From Hyphomicrobiales bacterium (GTDB lineage Bacteria; Pseudomonadota; Alphaproteobacteria; Rhizobiales; Rhizobiaceae), in contig UCNE01000010.1 in the NCBI GenBank assembly GCA_900473685.1, positions 62,001 to 126,000 of the forward strand: DNA of 64,000 nt, written 5' to 3'. Positions 26,091 through 35,448 of this stretch are shown here, piece after piece. Every line of letters begins with the position of its first letter. The first letter of the stretch is position 1. The notes under the pieces are model-generated. The model was not told the origin of the DNA, ran no database searches, and worked only from the letters and a program-made list of their open reading frames with translations. The translations under genes and the position numbers were made by a program.

Positions 26091-28196
26091 TCAGGCAGCG
26101 CGGCGGGTGTAATTTGCCGGCCGTGCAGCCGGAGCCGACGACTGCGTGTCACCGATGTTGAACTGGGCGAGCAGATCGTTGAGCGCTGCTGCTTCCGAGG
26201 CAAGGCCGTGGCTGGCTGCTGTCTGTTCCTCGACCATGGCGGCATTCTGCTGGGTGCCCTGGTCCATGGTGTTGACCGCCGTGTTGATCTCCTGCAGCCC
26301 GGTCGATTGTTCGCGGGTGGAGGTGACGATGGCGCTGATATGCGTGTTGATTTCCTGAACCTCGGAGACAATGGCCTCCAGCGACTGGCCGGTCTCGCCA
26401 ACCAGCGTCACACCGGCACGGACCTGATCGCCCGACGCGGTGATCAGCGCCTTGATTTCCTTGGCCGCATTGGCCGAGCGCTGGGCAAGCTCGCGCACTT
26501 CCTGGGCAACGACGGCAAACCCCTTGCCGGCGTCGCCGGCACGGGCGGCCTCGACGCCAGCATTCAGCGCCAACAGGTTGGTCTGGAAGGCGATATCGTC
26601 GATGACGCCGATGATGTTGGAAATCTCGCCGGAGGACTTTTCGATGCCCTGCATGGCATTGACGGCATTGCGGACCACTTCACCGGACTTTTCGGCACCG
26701 GCACGGGTGCGGGCAACCAGCTGGCCAACCTCTTCGGCGCGGCGGGCGCTGTCCTTGACCGTCGTGGTGATCTGCTCGAGAGCTGCGGCTGTCTCTTCCA
26801 CGGAAGCTGCCTGCTGCTCGGTGCGGCGGGCAAGGTCGTCGGCGGCAGTGCGGATTTCCATGGCACCGGCATCGATGGCGCGGGCATTGGCGCCAACGGC
26901 CTGCAGCGTCTGATGCAGCTTGGTCACCGAATTGTTGAAGTCGGCGCGCAGGCGGTCCAGATGCATGACGAACGGAACCGAGATGCGATAGCCGAGATCG
27001 CCATCGGCAAGACGGCCAAGACCGGTTGCCAAGGCTTCAACAGCGTGCTGGATATCGGCGGTTTCCCTGGCCTTCAAAGCTTCGCGCTCGCGGCGCTCCT
27101 GCTCGGACAGCGACCGTCCGCTCTCGGCTTCGCCTTCGAGGCGGGCCCGCTCGATGGCATTGGCGCGGAACACGGCGACGGCGGCGGCCATCGAGCCAAT
27201 CTGGTCGCGGCGTTCCTGACCGGGGATTTCGGCTTTCAGATCACCGGCAGCCAGGCGTTCCATGGCACCGGTCATATCGGTGACCGGACGGATGACGAGA
27301 CGGCTGAGCAGGGTGGCGAGGAAGGCGATCATCACGCCGACCGCCAGAAGCGTGGCAATGGTGGCGGCAATCCGGAACTGGCCAATGGCGGAATAGGCGG
27401 CGTCGGCGTCGACGACGAAACCGACATACCATTCAACCGTTGGCAGACCGGCGACCGGCACGAAGCTGACGAGCTTCGGCTTGCCGTCCAGTTCGGTCTG
27501 CATGATCGTCGAAGCGATCGAAGGCGTCTCTGACGGGAAGGCATCCACGAGCGTCTTGGTGACCAGCTTGGCATCCGGATGAACGAGGATCTGGCCGGAC
27601 TTGTTGACGAGGAAGGCAAAGCCTTCGCCACCCACATCGATGTCCTTGACCATCGAGACCAGCGTCTTCAGCGAGAAATCGCTGCCGGCAACGCCAATCA
27701 GCTTGCCGTCCTTCTTGACCGGCGCAGCAGCGCTGATGATCAGGTCACCGCTCGATGCATCGATATAGGGATCAGTCAGCACACTGCCACCAGCCTTGAC
27801 CGCATCCTGATACCATGGGCGCTTGCGCGGATCGTAGCCTTCCGGCATCGGGTTGATCGGCCACGTGGTGAATTTTCCGGTTTCGTCGCCGACATAGGTG
27901 CTGATGAACTCCTTGACGAGCACATCGTTGTTAAGCGTGGCTTCGAGCGTCGCCTGATCGGCGGCCGCTCCTGCAGCATCGGCCACCATCGCCGTGAGCG
28001 TGACGCGGCCATTCAGCCAGTTGGCAACACTCTGGGAGGCCTGCTTGCCGGAGGAGGAAATGTTCTCCTCGACGGCGCGCGTTGTCGTGTCATGCTGGAG
28101 GCTGTCGATATAGACGGAAAAGCCGGCAAAGGCGGCGACAACGACGAGGGACGCGGCGACGAGAATGCGCGTCATCAGGTTCGATTTTTGGGACAA
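26091..28196 (-). CDS. Methyl-accepting chemotaxis protein with dCache sensor
   Basis: A 701-residue chemoreceptor. The first membrane helix is at about 9-30. It is followed by a double-Cache (dCache_1) periplasmic domain with the diagnostic [14 protein letters not shown] and [19 protein letters not shown], then [13 protein letters not shown] second helix near 281-304 leads to HAMP and the signalling hairpin [17 protein letters not shown]. The RxxWY...Y-D layout resembles dCache domains that bind amino acids, though I cannot confirm all ligand residues. I prefer TTG at 28196 (AGGGAA 8 bases upstream) to ATG 28175, which lacks a ribosome site. It also lacks a CheR pentapeptide, ending NYTRRAA. 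Confidence 0.9.
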   Translation of the reverse strand: MSQKSNLMTRILVAASLVVVAAFAGFSVYIDSLQHDTTTRAVEENISSSGKQASQSVANWLNGRVTLTAMVADAAGAAADQATLEATLNNDVLVKEFISTYVGDETGKFTTWPINPMPEGYDPRKRPWYQDAVKAGGSVLTDPYIDASSGDLIISAAAPVKKDGKLIGVAGSDFSLKTLVSMVKDIDVGGEGFAFLVNKSGQILVHPDAKLVTKTLVDAFPSETPSIASTIMQTELDGKPKLVSFVPVAGLPTVEWYVGFVVDADAAYSAIGQFRIAATIATLLAVGVMIAFLATLLSRLVIRPVTDMTGAMERLAAGDLKAEIPGQERRDQIGSMAAAVAVFRANAIERARLEGEAESGRSLSEQERREREALKARETADIQHAVEALATGLGRLADGDLGYRISVPFVMHLDRLRADFNNSVTKLHQTLQAVGANARAIDAGAMEIRTAADDLARRTEQQAASVEETAAALEQITTTVKDSARRAEEVGQLVARTRAGAEKSGEVVRNAVNAMQGIEKSSGEISNIIGVIDDIAFQTNLLALNAGVEAARAGDAGKGFAVVAQEVRELAQRSANAAKEIKALITASGDQVRAGVTLVGETGQSLEAIVSEVQEINTHISAIVTSTREQSTGLQEINTAVNTMDQGTQQNAAMVEEQTAASHGLASEAAALNDLLAQFNIGDTQSSAPAARPANYTRRAA

Positions 28197-28494
28197 GTCA
28201 GGTTTCCCTATTGCGGCCCGGCTTGCGCCGGTGCGGAGGCTCGATCTGGTCCGCATGCGGAAGCGCGGCCAGCGCCTGAACGCAGGTCAGTTCCAGATGC
28301 GAAAATGGGATGACATGCCACAGCGGGCGAAGACGGCGCGCATCATGCGGCCCGTCAGGAACCGGGCATTCCGGCCTGCGATGTCCGGAACCATACCGGC
28401 ACGTACTTAAGGCACAGTTAAAATTTCATGACTCGAAAAGTGAGGTTTTTAAGGACTTTCCGGCGGCCCGCCTCCGGTTCCGAGGCAGAAGCGC

Positions 28495-29547
28495 CTACTG
28501 TTTCTTCAATCCCCAGGCGGTCGCCAGATGCATCGACGACGAAATCCCAGCATCGAGCATATAGGGGCCGGGCGTATCCGCCCTGACCCGTGATGCTGGC
28601 CTCGGCTTCAGTGGTGTCCCGTGGCCCATGCCGTCAATCAGGTAGAGTTCGACGGCAACCTTGCCGGAGGCATCCTTCCAGACGCGGTGAAGGTGGTCAT
28701 CGACTTCGTTTTGCGCATAGGCGCCGCTGTCAAGGCCATGCACATCCAGCCATTGCTGCACGAGCGCATCCGCATTGTTGAGGGATACCGTATGATCCTT
28801 GGTGCCATGCCAGATCGATACGGTGGGAAAATTACCTGTCACCGGCGATGCGGCCCGCACGAGATCTCCCCATTCCTGCCCTGTCCGTTCCGGCGCGGAT
28901 TTCATCGCAGCCAGCGCCCGGTGCACGTCACGCGCTGCGCCATAGGGCAACCCGGCAATGACGCCGCCGCCGCAAAACACATCGGGATAGGTTGCCAACA
29001 TCGCGGCCGCCATCGCGCCGCCTGCCGACAGGCCGGTGACGAACACGCGCTTGCGGTCGATGCCGTGTGCCGACGTCATCTTCGCGACCATCTGGCGGAT
29101 CGACATGACCTCGCCGCGGTCCCGCGTGACATTGCTGGGGCGGAACCAATTGAAACAGAGATTGGCGTTGTTGGATCGCTTCTGCTCGGCATAGACGACG
29201 GCGAAGCCGCGCTCGCGTGCCAGCGTCGACCAGCCGCTACCCTTGTCATAGGCTTCGGCAGTCTGCTGGCAGCCATGCAGCACAACGACGAGGGGCGACT
29301 TTTTTGGCAGGTCCGGCGGCGCATAGCGGAACATGCGCAGATGGCCGGGATTGCTGCCGAAAGCCTTGACCTCTTCCAACCGGGTGGTTGAGCGCGGCTT
29401 TGCAGGTGGCTGTACTGATGGCAACTTTATAGAAGCTGGGGAAGCGAGCGCCTTGCGCGTCACCTTGACGGCCTTGGCAATGGTCTTTTCCCAACGCCGA
29501 TGCTGCTTGAACATATCGGACAGGGAAAACATGAAACGAGACCGCAT
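28495..29547 (-). CDS. PHB depolymerase-type alpha/beta-hydrolase esterase
   Basis: A 350-residue hydrolase of the LpqC/esterase-PHB-depolymerase family. The oxyanion region is VVVLHGCQQTAEAY, the nucleophile elbow VTGLSAGGAMAAAM carries Ser, the acid is in WHGTKDHTVSLNN, and the base histidine is in DGMGHGTPL. Rhizobia store polyhydroxybutyrate, but this family also includes feruloyl and other carboxyl esterases, so the substrate is open. There is no clear signal peptide, only a basic N-terminus (MRSRFMFSLSDMFKQHRRWE). ATG at 29547 has AAGGA 7 bases upstream; the longer frame is unsupported. Confidence 0.85.
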   Translation of the reverse strand: MRSRFMFSLSDMFKQHRRWEKTIAKAVKVTRKALASPASIKLPSVQPPAKPRSTTRLEEVKAFGSNPGHLRMFRYAPPDLPKKSPLVVVLHGCQQTAEAYDKGSGWSTLARERGFAVVYAEQKRSNNANLCFNWFRPSNVTRDRGEVMSIRQMVAKMTSAHGIDRKRVFVTGLSAGGAMAAAMLATYPDVFCGGGVIAGLPYGAARDVHRALAAMKSAPERTGQEWGDLVRAASPVTGNFPTVSIWHGTKDHTVSLNNADALVQQWLDVHGLDSGAYAQNEVDDHLHRVWKDASGKVAVELYLIDGMGHGTPLKPRPASRVRADTPGPYMLDAGISSSMHLATAWGLKKQ

Positions 29548-29682
29548 GGACGAATCCTTGATTGCCGGCATGCCTCCGATGCCGAAATTCCTCCACGCAA
29601 CAGGTCTCAATATGGAGCACACCCCGCGGTCCGGCAAGGTTGTGAGGGATTATTCCTACGGTCGGATTCCGGCGCGGAGTAC

Positions 29683-29807
29683 CCCCCTCTGTCACTTCGT
29701 GACATCTCCCCCACAAGGGGGGAGATCATTCTTTTCCCAAAAGGCCTAAAGCCTGCGGCTAATCTCCCCCCTTGTGGGGGAGATGTCGGCGTCGCCGACA
29801 GAGGGGG
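29683..29807. repeat. Nested palindromic intergenic element
   Basis: A roughly 125-base element whose ends CCCCCTCTGTC and GACAGAGGGGG are exact inverse complements. Inside each arm are smaller hairpins: GTCAC-TTC-GTGAC, ATCTCCCCC with GGGGGAGAT (twice), and GTCGGC-GTC-GCCGAC. The layout is that of the palindromic intergenic repeats known in rhizobial genomes (RIME-type). It lies between the crotonase and esterase genes, and contains no gene. Confidence 0.75.
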
Positions 29808-29842
29808 ATGCGGAAAGCACTAAACTTAATTTTGCCGCCTGA

Positions 29843-30595
29843 TCAACGCCGCATGAAGGCCTCGAAGGCGGCGCGGGCTTCGGCGCTTTTCAACTGCGCG
29901 GCAAAGTGCTTTGCCTCTTCGTCGATCCGCGCCAAAACGTCGGAGCGGTCGCCACGGATGAGGTCGCGGGCGATGCGCAGGGCTTCCGGTGGCTTTTTCG
30001 CCAGGCTTGCGGCCAGCGCCAGCACCTCCTCCTCGATGGCATCGGCACCGGCGATCTTCCAGATCAGCCCGGCCTCCTGCGCCTCTGCGGCGGTGAAGGG
30101 TTCACCGGCGGCGAGAAGCGCAAAGGCGCGCTGATGACCGGCGATGCGCGGCACGATCAGGCTGGAGGCTGCCTCCGGCACCAGGGCCAGATCGACAAAA
30201 GGTGTCTTGAAGGTCGAGCGCGCAGAGGCGATCGTCAGATCACAATGGAGATGAATGGTCGTGCCGATGCCGATCGCCAGGCCATCGACGCCGGAAACAA
30301 CGGGTTTCGCCGCGCTCGCCAGCGCCTTCAGGAACTCGATGACTTCCTGCCCCATCGATCCGCCCATGGCAAAGGCCATGAAATCGGCCATGTCGTTTCC
30401 GGCCGAAAAGCAGCCTTCGGTGCCGAGAAAGGCCGTGACGCGGATGGCCTCGTCGGTTCCAGCGACCGTGAGCGCATTGGCCATCTTGGCGTACATCGCC
30501 CGCGTGATGGCGTTTTTCTTGGCCGGCCTGTTGAAGCGGATGACCTGAACGCCCGGATAGGCCTCGGGCCGCTCGATCAGCACATCATCGGTCAT
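29843..30595 (-). CDS. Enoyl-CoA hydratase/isomerase (crotonase) family protein
   Basis: A 250-residue crotonase. The CoA and oxyanion segments are visible: FNRPAKKNAITRAMY, CFSAGNDMADF (first oxyanion loop) and VDGLAIGIGTTIHLHCDL (second). A glutamate occurs in VPEAASSLIVPRI, the region of the catalytic acid. It likely acts in fatty-acid or related acyl-CoA breakdown; hydratase versus isomerase cannot be separated here. It lies 31 bases downstream of the acyl-CoA dehydrogenase gene on the same strand, so the two form an operon. Confidence 0.88.
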   Translation of the reverse strand: MTDDVLIERPEAYPGVQVIRFNRPAKKNAITRAMYAKMANALTVAGTDEAIRVTAFLGTEGCFSAGNDMADFMAFAMGGSMGQEVIEFLKALASAAKPVVSGVDGLAIGIGTTIHLHCDLTIASARSTFKTPFVDLALVPEAASSLIVPRIAGHQRAFALLAAGEPFTAAEAQEAGLIWKIAGADAIEEEVLALAASLAKKPPEALRIARDLIRGDRSDVLARIDEEAKHFAAQLKSAEARAAFEAFMRR

Positions 30596-30626
30596 GGTCT
30601 TCTCCTTTGATCAAGCCAGTGTTCAA

Positions 30627-32408
30627 TTAGGCAAGAGCGATACGGGCGCTGGCGAGGCTTGCGGCACCGTTGAGAATGCCGTTTTTCAGCGCACCCGTTT
30701 CGGACAGAAGGTTTTCTGCGGCAAACCGGCAGAGCGCGATGCGGACATCGCGGCCACCGTCGTCTGCCTCTGCCAATCCGCCCTTGGCGAGATAGACACC
30801 GGTCAACGTCAGACCGAACAGCCGCTGATAGGCGGTGGCGCCGGAAAGCGCTTCTGCGGACTTGCCTTCGGCAAGGCGCGTCAAAAGCCATTCCGTCGTC
30901 TCTTCCAGATCGGCGATCGCATCATCGAGACGGCTGCCGGTTTCGCCGAAATCGGCAAGATTGGATGACCCCACCTCTTGCGCCACCGCCTTCAACTCGG
31001 CGATGAAGCCGCGCACATGGCCGCCTTCCGACAGGGGCAGCTTGCGGGTGACGAGATCGATCGCCTGAATGCCGTTGGTGCCTTCATAGATCGGCGCGAT
31101 CCGGGCGTCACGCAGGTAGCGCGCAGCACCGGTCTCCTCGATGAAGCCCATGCCGCCATGCACCTGGATGCCCATGGAGGCGGCATCGACGCCGACATCG
31201 GTGCCGAAGGACTTGGCGATCGGGGTCAGGAGGCTGGAGCGTTCCTGCCAGTGACGGGCGTCTGCCCCTTCCGACACATGCGCCCGGTCGACCGCATGGG
31301 CGCAGGTCAGAGCGATGGCGCGGGCGCCCTGCGTCAGCGCCTTCATGGTCAAAAGCGTGCGGGCGATATCCGGATGCTCGATGATCGGGCTCATGCCAGT
31401 GCCCTTCCAGCCGGGCGCCTTGCCCTGCGTCCGCTCGCGGGCATAGTTGAGCGCATGCTGGGTGGCGGCATCGGCCATCGCCACGCCCTGGATACCAACG
31501 GCAAGGCGGGCATTGTTCATCATCGTGAACATGCAGTTAAGGCCCTTGTTCTCTTCGCCAATGAGATAACCAATAGCGCCCTTTTCATCGCCGAAGCGGC
31601 CGTCGCCATAGACCATGGTGCAGGTCGGCGAGGCATGAATACCGAGCTTGTGCTCCAGCGAATGGCAGAACAGATCGTTGCGGGCGCCGAGCGAACCATC
31701 CGCGTTGACGAGAAACTTCGGCACGAGGAACAACGAGATGCCGCGCGTCCCTTCGGGAGCCCCGGCAATCCGCGCCAGAACCAGGTGAACGATGTTATCC
31801 GTGACCTCATGGTCGCCCCAGGTGATGAAGATCTTCTGGCCGAAAATCCGGTAGGTGCCATCATCCCGGCGCTCGGCACGGGTCTTGAGCACGCCGAGGT
31901 CGGAACCGGCATGCGGCTCGGTCAGATTCATCGTGCCGGTCCATTCACCGGAAATCATCTTGGCAAGGAAGGTCGATTTCAGTGCCGATGACCCATGTTT
32001 TTCGAGTGCATCGACGGCACCCATGGTCAGCATCGGCGCCAGCGCAAAGGCCATCGAACCGGCGTTCCAGAATTCCATGGCGGCAATATGCAGCATATGC
32101 GGCAGCGCCTGGCCGCCGAATTCTTCCGGGGCCGTCAGGCTGTTCCAGCCGCCGGCCGCCCAGTTGCGATAGAGATCGGTCCAGCCGTCCGGCACCTGCA
32201 CCTTGCCATCGACAAGCTTCGAGCCCTGCCTGTCGCCGATATCGGCCAGCGGTGCCACCTCCTCGGTGGCAAAGCGGCCGGCCTCGCCGACGATCGCATC
32301 GACAAGATCCTCATCGAGATCACCGAAAATGCCTGCGGCCAGATCCTCGCCAAGCCCGGCCACGTGCTTCAGCGTGAACAGAATTTCCTCAACCGGTGCC
32401 TTGTACAT
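30627..32408 (-). CDS. Acyl-CoA dehydrogenase (long, with C-terminal extension)
   Basis: A 593-residue FAD enzyme, about 200 residues longer than short/medium-chain dehydrogenases. It belongs to the class with an extra N-terminal helix (YKAPVEEILFTLKHVAGLGE) and a C-terminal domain. Signatures are WTGTMNLTEPHAGSDLG (substrate/FAD contact), FITWGDHEVT and GGMGFIEETGAARYLRDARI with IYEGTNGIQAIDLVTRK. The base expected in the catalytic region is within the last segment (YEGTNGIQ). It performs the first oxidation of beta-oxidation, passing electrons to ETF. It is the first gene of a pair with the crotonase. Confidence 0.92.
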   Translation of the reverse strand: MYKAPVEEILFTLKHVAGLGEDLAAGIFGDLDEDLVDAIVGEAGRFATEEVAPLADIGDRQGSKLVDGKVQVPDGWTDLYRNWAAGGWNSLTAPEEFGGQALPHMLHIAAMEFWNAGSMAFALAPMLTMGAVDALEKHGSSALKSTFLAKMISGEWTGTMNLTEPHAGSDLGVLKTRAERRDDGTYRIFGQKIFITWGDHEVTDNIVHLVLARIAGAPEGTRGISLFLVPKFLVNADGSLGARNDLFCHSLEHKLGIHASPTCTMVYGDGRFGDEKGAIGYLIGEENKGLNCMFTMMNNARLAVGIQGVAMADAATQHALNYARERTQGKAPGWKGTGMSPIIEHPDIARTLLTMKALTQGARAIALTCAHAVDRAHVSEGADARHWQERSSLLTPIAKSFGTDVGVDAASMGIQVHGGMGFIEETGAARYLRDARIAPIYEGTNGIQAIDLVTRKLPLSEGGHVRGFIAELKAVAQEVGSSNLADFGETGSRLDDAIADLEETTEWLLTRLAEGKSAEALSGATAYQRLFGLTLTGVYLAKGGLAEADDGGRDVRIALCRFAAENLLSETGALKNGILNGAASLASARIALA

Positions 32409-32613
32409 CGCCGTCTCCTCCTGCAGTCACCTGACAACATTGCCGGGCATCCGTCCAGCAATGGCGTGTTTGTTGACCGCGAAATTATTGATTTTTACGT
32501 AAACGTCAATATTCGATCTGGCCTGCGCCCTCCGGCTTGCGCGCCAGCCTGTAACAAAACTGTCATGAAACCCGCATACAGCGAAGTCTGGCCCTTTGCC
32601 GGAACAATGCAGC

Positions 32614-33606
32614 ATGAATCTGATCTCGTCCGAAATACCGGGGCTCGTCTGGGCCTACCGCTTCTTGCCTGGCGACAGCCGCTGCGTGCGGATCGCCGCC
32701 GATTCGTCCATCGACGCTCTGATGGAAGGCGATGGCTGGGTGTGGCTTCATCTGGCGCTGAGCGATGCGCGCACCCCCGGCCTGATCGAACGCATCACCA
32801 CCCTGCCCGCAAACGCGCTTTCAACACTGACCAGCCATGACACGCAGGCGGCGGTGACGATATCCGACGATATCGTCTATGGCACACTGGTCGATTTCGA
32901 ACGCACCTTCGATGCCGAGACCAAAACCATCGGCTGGCTGCATTTCGCCGTCACCGAAAAGATCATCATCACCACACGGCTGCATCCGCTGCGCAGTATC
33001 GACCGGGTCAAGGCCGCCGTCGAGAAAAACGCCCGCTGCGCCCGGCCGATCGATCTGTTCGAGATGATGGTGGTCGAATTCCAACGCACGCTGATCAGCC
33101 TGGTGCTGGAACTGACCGAGGACCTCAACGTCATCGAGGACGATGTCTATGGCGAGGCGGGACATAATCACCAGCCGCGGCTGGCGCCACTCAGGCGGAC
33201 CGCGGTTCGTCTGCACCGGCATTTGCGCACCTTGCTGGCGCTGCTGCGGCGCGCCGCAACATCGGAGGAAGACGAAGTGCCGGATGGCTTTATCGATGTG
33301 GCCGAACGCCTGTCGGACAGGCTGGAAGCCGTCGACCGCGATGTCTTTGCTCTACAGGAACGCGCTCGTCTTCTGCATGAAGAGATCGATAGCAAGCTCT
33401 CCTCGGAGACAAACCGCCATCTCTACATCCTGTCGCTGATGACGGCCTTCCTGCTGCCGCCGACACTCGTCACCGGTTTTTTCGGCATGAACACCAGCGG
33501 CCTGCCTTTTGCGGAGGGCATTCATGGCACCCTGCTTGCGGGCTTCCTCATCATGTTTTCCATGGGCGTAGCCTGGACCATCCTGAAGCGGATCGGCATC
33601 CTCTGA
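32614..33606 (+). CDS. CorA/ZntB-like divalent cation transporter
   Basis: A 330-residue CorA-superfamily protein. It has a long cytoplasmic N-terminal funnel domain and a coiled stalk, then two C-terminal helices (from about 272: LYILSLMTAFLLPPTLVTGF and LLAGFLIMFSMGVAWTIL). The pore signature GFFGMNTSGLPF sits between them; the GMN triad is intact. The overall sequence resembles ZntB, which moves Zn2+, more than classic Mg2+ CorA, so the ion is uncertain. ATG at 32614 is chosen; a TTG 18 bases upstream is possible. Confidence 0.87.
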   Translation: MNLISSEIPGLVWAYRFLPGDSRCVRIAADSSIDALMEGDGWVWLHLALSDARTPGLIERITTLPANALSTLTSHDTQAAVTISDDIVYGTLVDFERTFDAETKTIGWLHFAVTEKIIITTRLHPLRSIDRVKAAVEKNARCARPIDLFEMMVVEFQRTLISLVLELTEDLNVIEDDVYGEAGHNHQPRLAPLRRTAVRLHRHLRTLLALLRRAATSEEDEVPDGFIDVAERLSDRLEAVDRDVFALQERARLLHEEIDSKLSSETNRHLYILSLMTAFLLPPTLVTGFFGMNTSGLPFAEGIHGTLLAGFLIMFSMGVAWTILKRIGIL

Positions 33607-33607
33607 C

Positions 33608-33636
33608 AAAAAAGGCCGGAGACGAGGTCTCCGGCC
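33608..33636 (-). terminator. Intrinsic terminator of the BA14K gene
   Basis: Read on the minus strand: GGCCGGAGAC, CTC loop, GTCTCCGGCC, then six T. It lies 28 bases past the BA14K stop and just after the convergent transporter stop. Confidence 0.88.
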
Positions 33637-33664
33637 AAGAGGTTGTGCTGATCAGTCGGTCCCA

Positions 33665-34153
33665 TCAATAGGGCGAATTGCACTGCCTGCGCGGACCGTT
33701 GTTCGGCTGATAGGTATTGTCGTAGGCGCGGTAGCTGCGATAGCGGTTGGCGCACCATTCGACATGGCTTCCGCCATAACGTACCGGAGGCTGGGCAATG
33801 GCGCCGCCGATGATAGCGCCGGCGGCAAAGGCACCGAGCGGGAACCAGAAGCCATTATATTCGCGGTATCCCGGGCGATAATAATTATAGCCGCGATGAC
33901 CGTTGTAATAGGAATTGCCGCCACGGCGGTAATAGCCGTGCCTGTTGTTATTGTAGTGGCGCCTGTTGTTGTAGCGCGGCCGGTTGTTGTAATGGCGGTC
34001 GCCATGGCGATTATATTGCACGGTTTCCACGTCGGCGCGGTCAGCCTTGACCGGTACAGGCATCTGGGTGAACGCCTGCGAAGGTGCAAATGACGTCGCC
34101 AGCAGCACGGCGGACAGTGCCAGCGATGCTATCCTCAGTTTGAAAACCCCCAT
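33665..34153 (-). CDS. BA14K-family secreted protein
   Basis: A 162-residue exported protein. A signal peptide (about 1-28, [18 protein letters not shown]) leads to a low-complexity middle very rich in Tyr, Asn, Arg and His (repeats of the type [14 protein letters not shown]). A short hydrophobic glycine-alanine stretch ([17 protein letters not shown]) follows, and the tail ends with the BA14K signature ([19 protein letters not shown]... ending RRQC). The Brucella namesake is an immunoreactive lectin-like protein; function in rhizobia is unknown. ATG at 34153 has a GGAGGA site. Its own terminator lies at 33608. Confidence 0.82.
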   Translation of the reverse strand: MGVFKLRIASLALSAVLLATSFAPSQAFTQMPVPVKADRADVETVQYNRHGDRHYNNRPRYNNRRHYNNNRHGYYRRGGNSYYNGHRGYNYYRPGYREYNGFWFPLGAFAAGAIIGGAIAQPPVRYGGSHVEWCANRYRSYRAYDNTYQPNNGPRRQCNSPY

Positions 34154-34310
34154 CTGGGCTCCTCCATTCAATGGCTATCGGACAATATTGTCTTGGCGGT
34201 AGAACGCTTTGCGGCCGTTTTTGTTCCACGGCATCGCAACTAAGCATGTTCGAACGATACGCGCCAGACGTGTTAATGCTCGGTTAACCAACTTTGCGCA
34301 CCTTCTTCTG

Positions 34311-35318
34311 ATGGAAAAGCGCCGGAACGCAGGCTTGGGCAAGTTTTTCCGCCTCGCCGCAATTTTCGGCGCCGGGCTGATTTGCGGCGGCACCCTGCCC
34401 CTTGATGCAACATCGGCCCGCGATCTGCTGCCGTGGAAATCACCGGATAACGCGCTGGTCATCGATGCCTACGAGCTGAACATCATCGACTGGGACGCGA
34501 TGCTGAAGGACAAGCGCATCGCCGGTTTCATCTCCAAGGCATCCGACGGGCTGCCGGAAAGCTTTGCCTGTACCGGCGATCACGCCGGCGATACCGTGGC
34601 ACACTGCAAGACGATGTGGCGCAAATACGCCGTCAGCCGCGAACTCTACCAGACGCGACGTCTCATTGCCCGGGCGAGCGGTCTCCTGTGGGGCGCCTAT
34701 CACCTTGCCCGTCCCGGCAACCCGGTCGACCAGGCCAATCACTTCCTCGATTATGCCCAGCCGCGTGATGACGAGCTGATGGTGATCGACATCGAGGGCA
34801 TCGACCCCGAGAAATACATGACGCTGGAAGATGCGGCGGTGTTTGTCGGCCATATCAAGACCCGCACCGGCCGCTACCCGACGCTTTACACCAATCACGT
34901 CACCGCCAGCTACATCGCCGCCAATCGTGACCGCTTCCCGGTCCTGTCGCGCCTGCCGCTCTGGTATGCCCGCTACAAGCCGGGCATCCGCAACGTCTTT
35001 CCGATGGGAAACTGGGACAGCTATGCGCTCTGGCAATTCTCGGCAGCGGTCAATTGCGGCAAGCGGCGCTGCCCCTACCGTGTCGCCGGCACGCTGACCG
35101 ATATCGATGTCAATGTCGCCGGGATGAATGCAAAGGCATTGAAGGCCGTGTGGGCCAAGGGCGAACTGCTACCGGAAAAGCCCTTTGAAAGACCGCTACT
35201 GATCGCCTCGGGCAAGGCGCAACCGTTTTCAGGGGCAGGCGCCGGCATAGGCGTGGGCATCGACATGACCGTCACCGGATCGATCGCCAAAATGTCGATC
35301 CCTCTGGGCCTTCGCTAG
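34311..35318 (+). CDS. Glycoside hydrolase family 25 (lysozyme-like) protein
   Basis: A 335-residue exported protein with a GH25 muramidase fold. A signal peptide or anchor lies at about 8-34 (FFRLAAIFGAGLICGGTLPL). The domain then reads VIDAYELNIIDWDAM (first acidic residue), GFISKASDG and LMVIDIEGIDPEKY, the DxE catalytic pair, ending at LTDIDVNVAG. Two cysteine pairs (SFACTG/AHCKTM and VNCGKRRCPY) suggest periplasmic folding. It would cut the glycan backbone of peptidoglycan in cell-wall remodelling. The start is uncertain: ATG 34311 fits the signal peptide but lacks a good ribosome site. Confidence 0.82.
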   Translation: MEKRRNAGLGKFFRLAAIFGAGLICGGTLPLDATSARDLLPWKSPDNALVIDAYELNIIDWDAMLKDKRIAGFISKASDGLPESFACTGDHAGDTVAHCKTMWRKYAVSRELYQTRRLIARASGLLWGAYHLARPGNPVDQANHFLDYAQPRDDELMVIDIEGIDPEKYMTLEDAAVFVGHIKTRTGRYPTLYTNHVTASYIAANRDRFPVLSRLPLWYARYKPGIRNVFPMGNWDSYALWQFSAAVNCGKRRCPYRVAGTLTDIDVNVAGMNAKALKAVWAKGELLPEKPFERPLLIASGKAQPFSGAGAGIGVGIDMTVTGSIAKMSIPLGLR

Positions 35319-35448
35319 AAATCGCCATTGCGATGTCACCGCGAATTTACCATAAGGGCGGAAATGCCGTGTCCTGGGGGTCATCCTGTTTACCCTTTTT
35401 GCCGTATGAGCGTGAGATCAAGGCAATGACACTGCACATGATGGGCAG

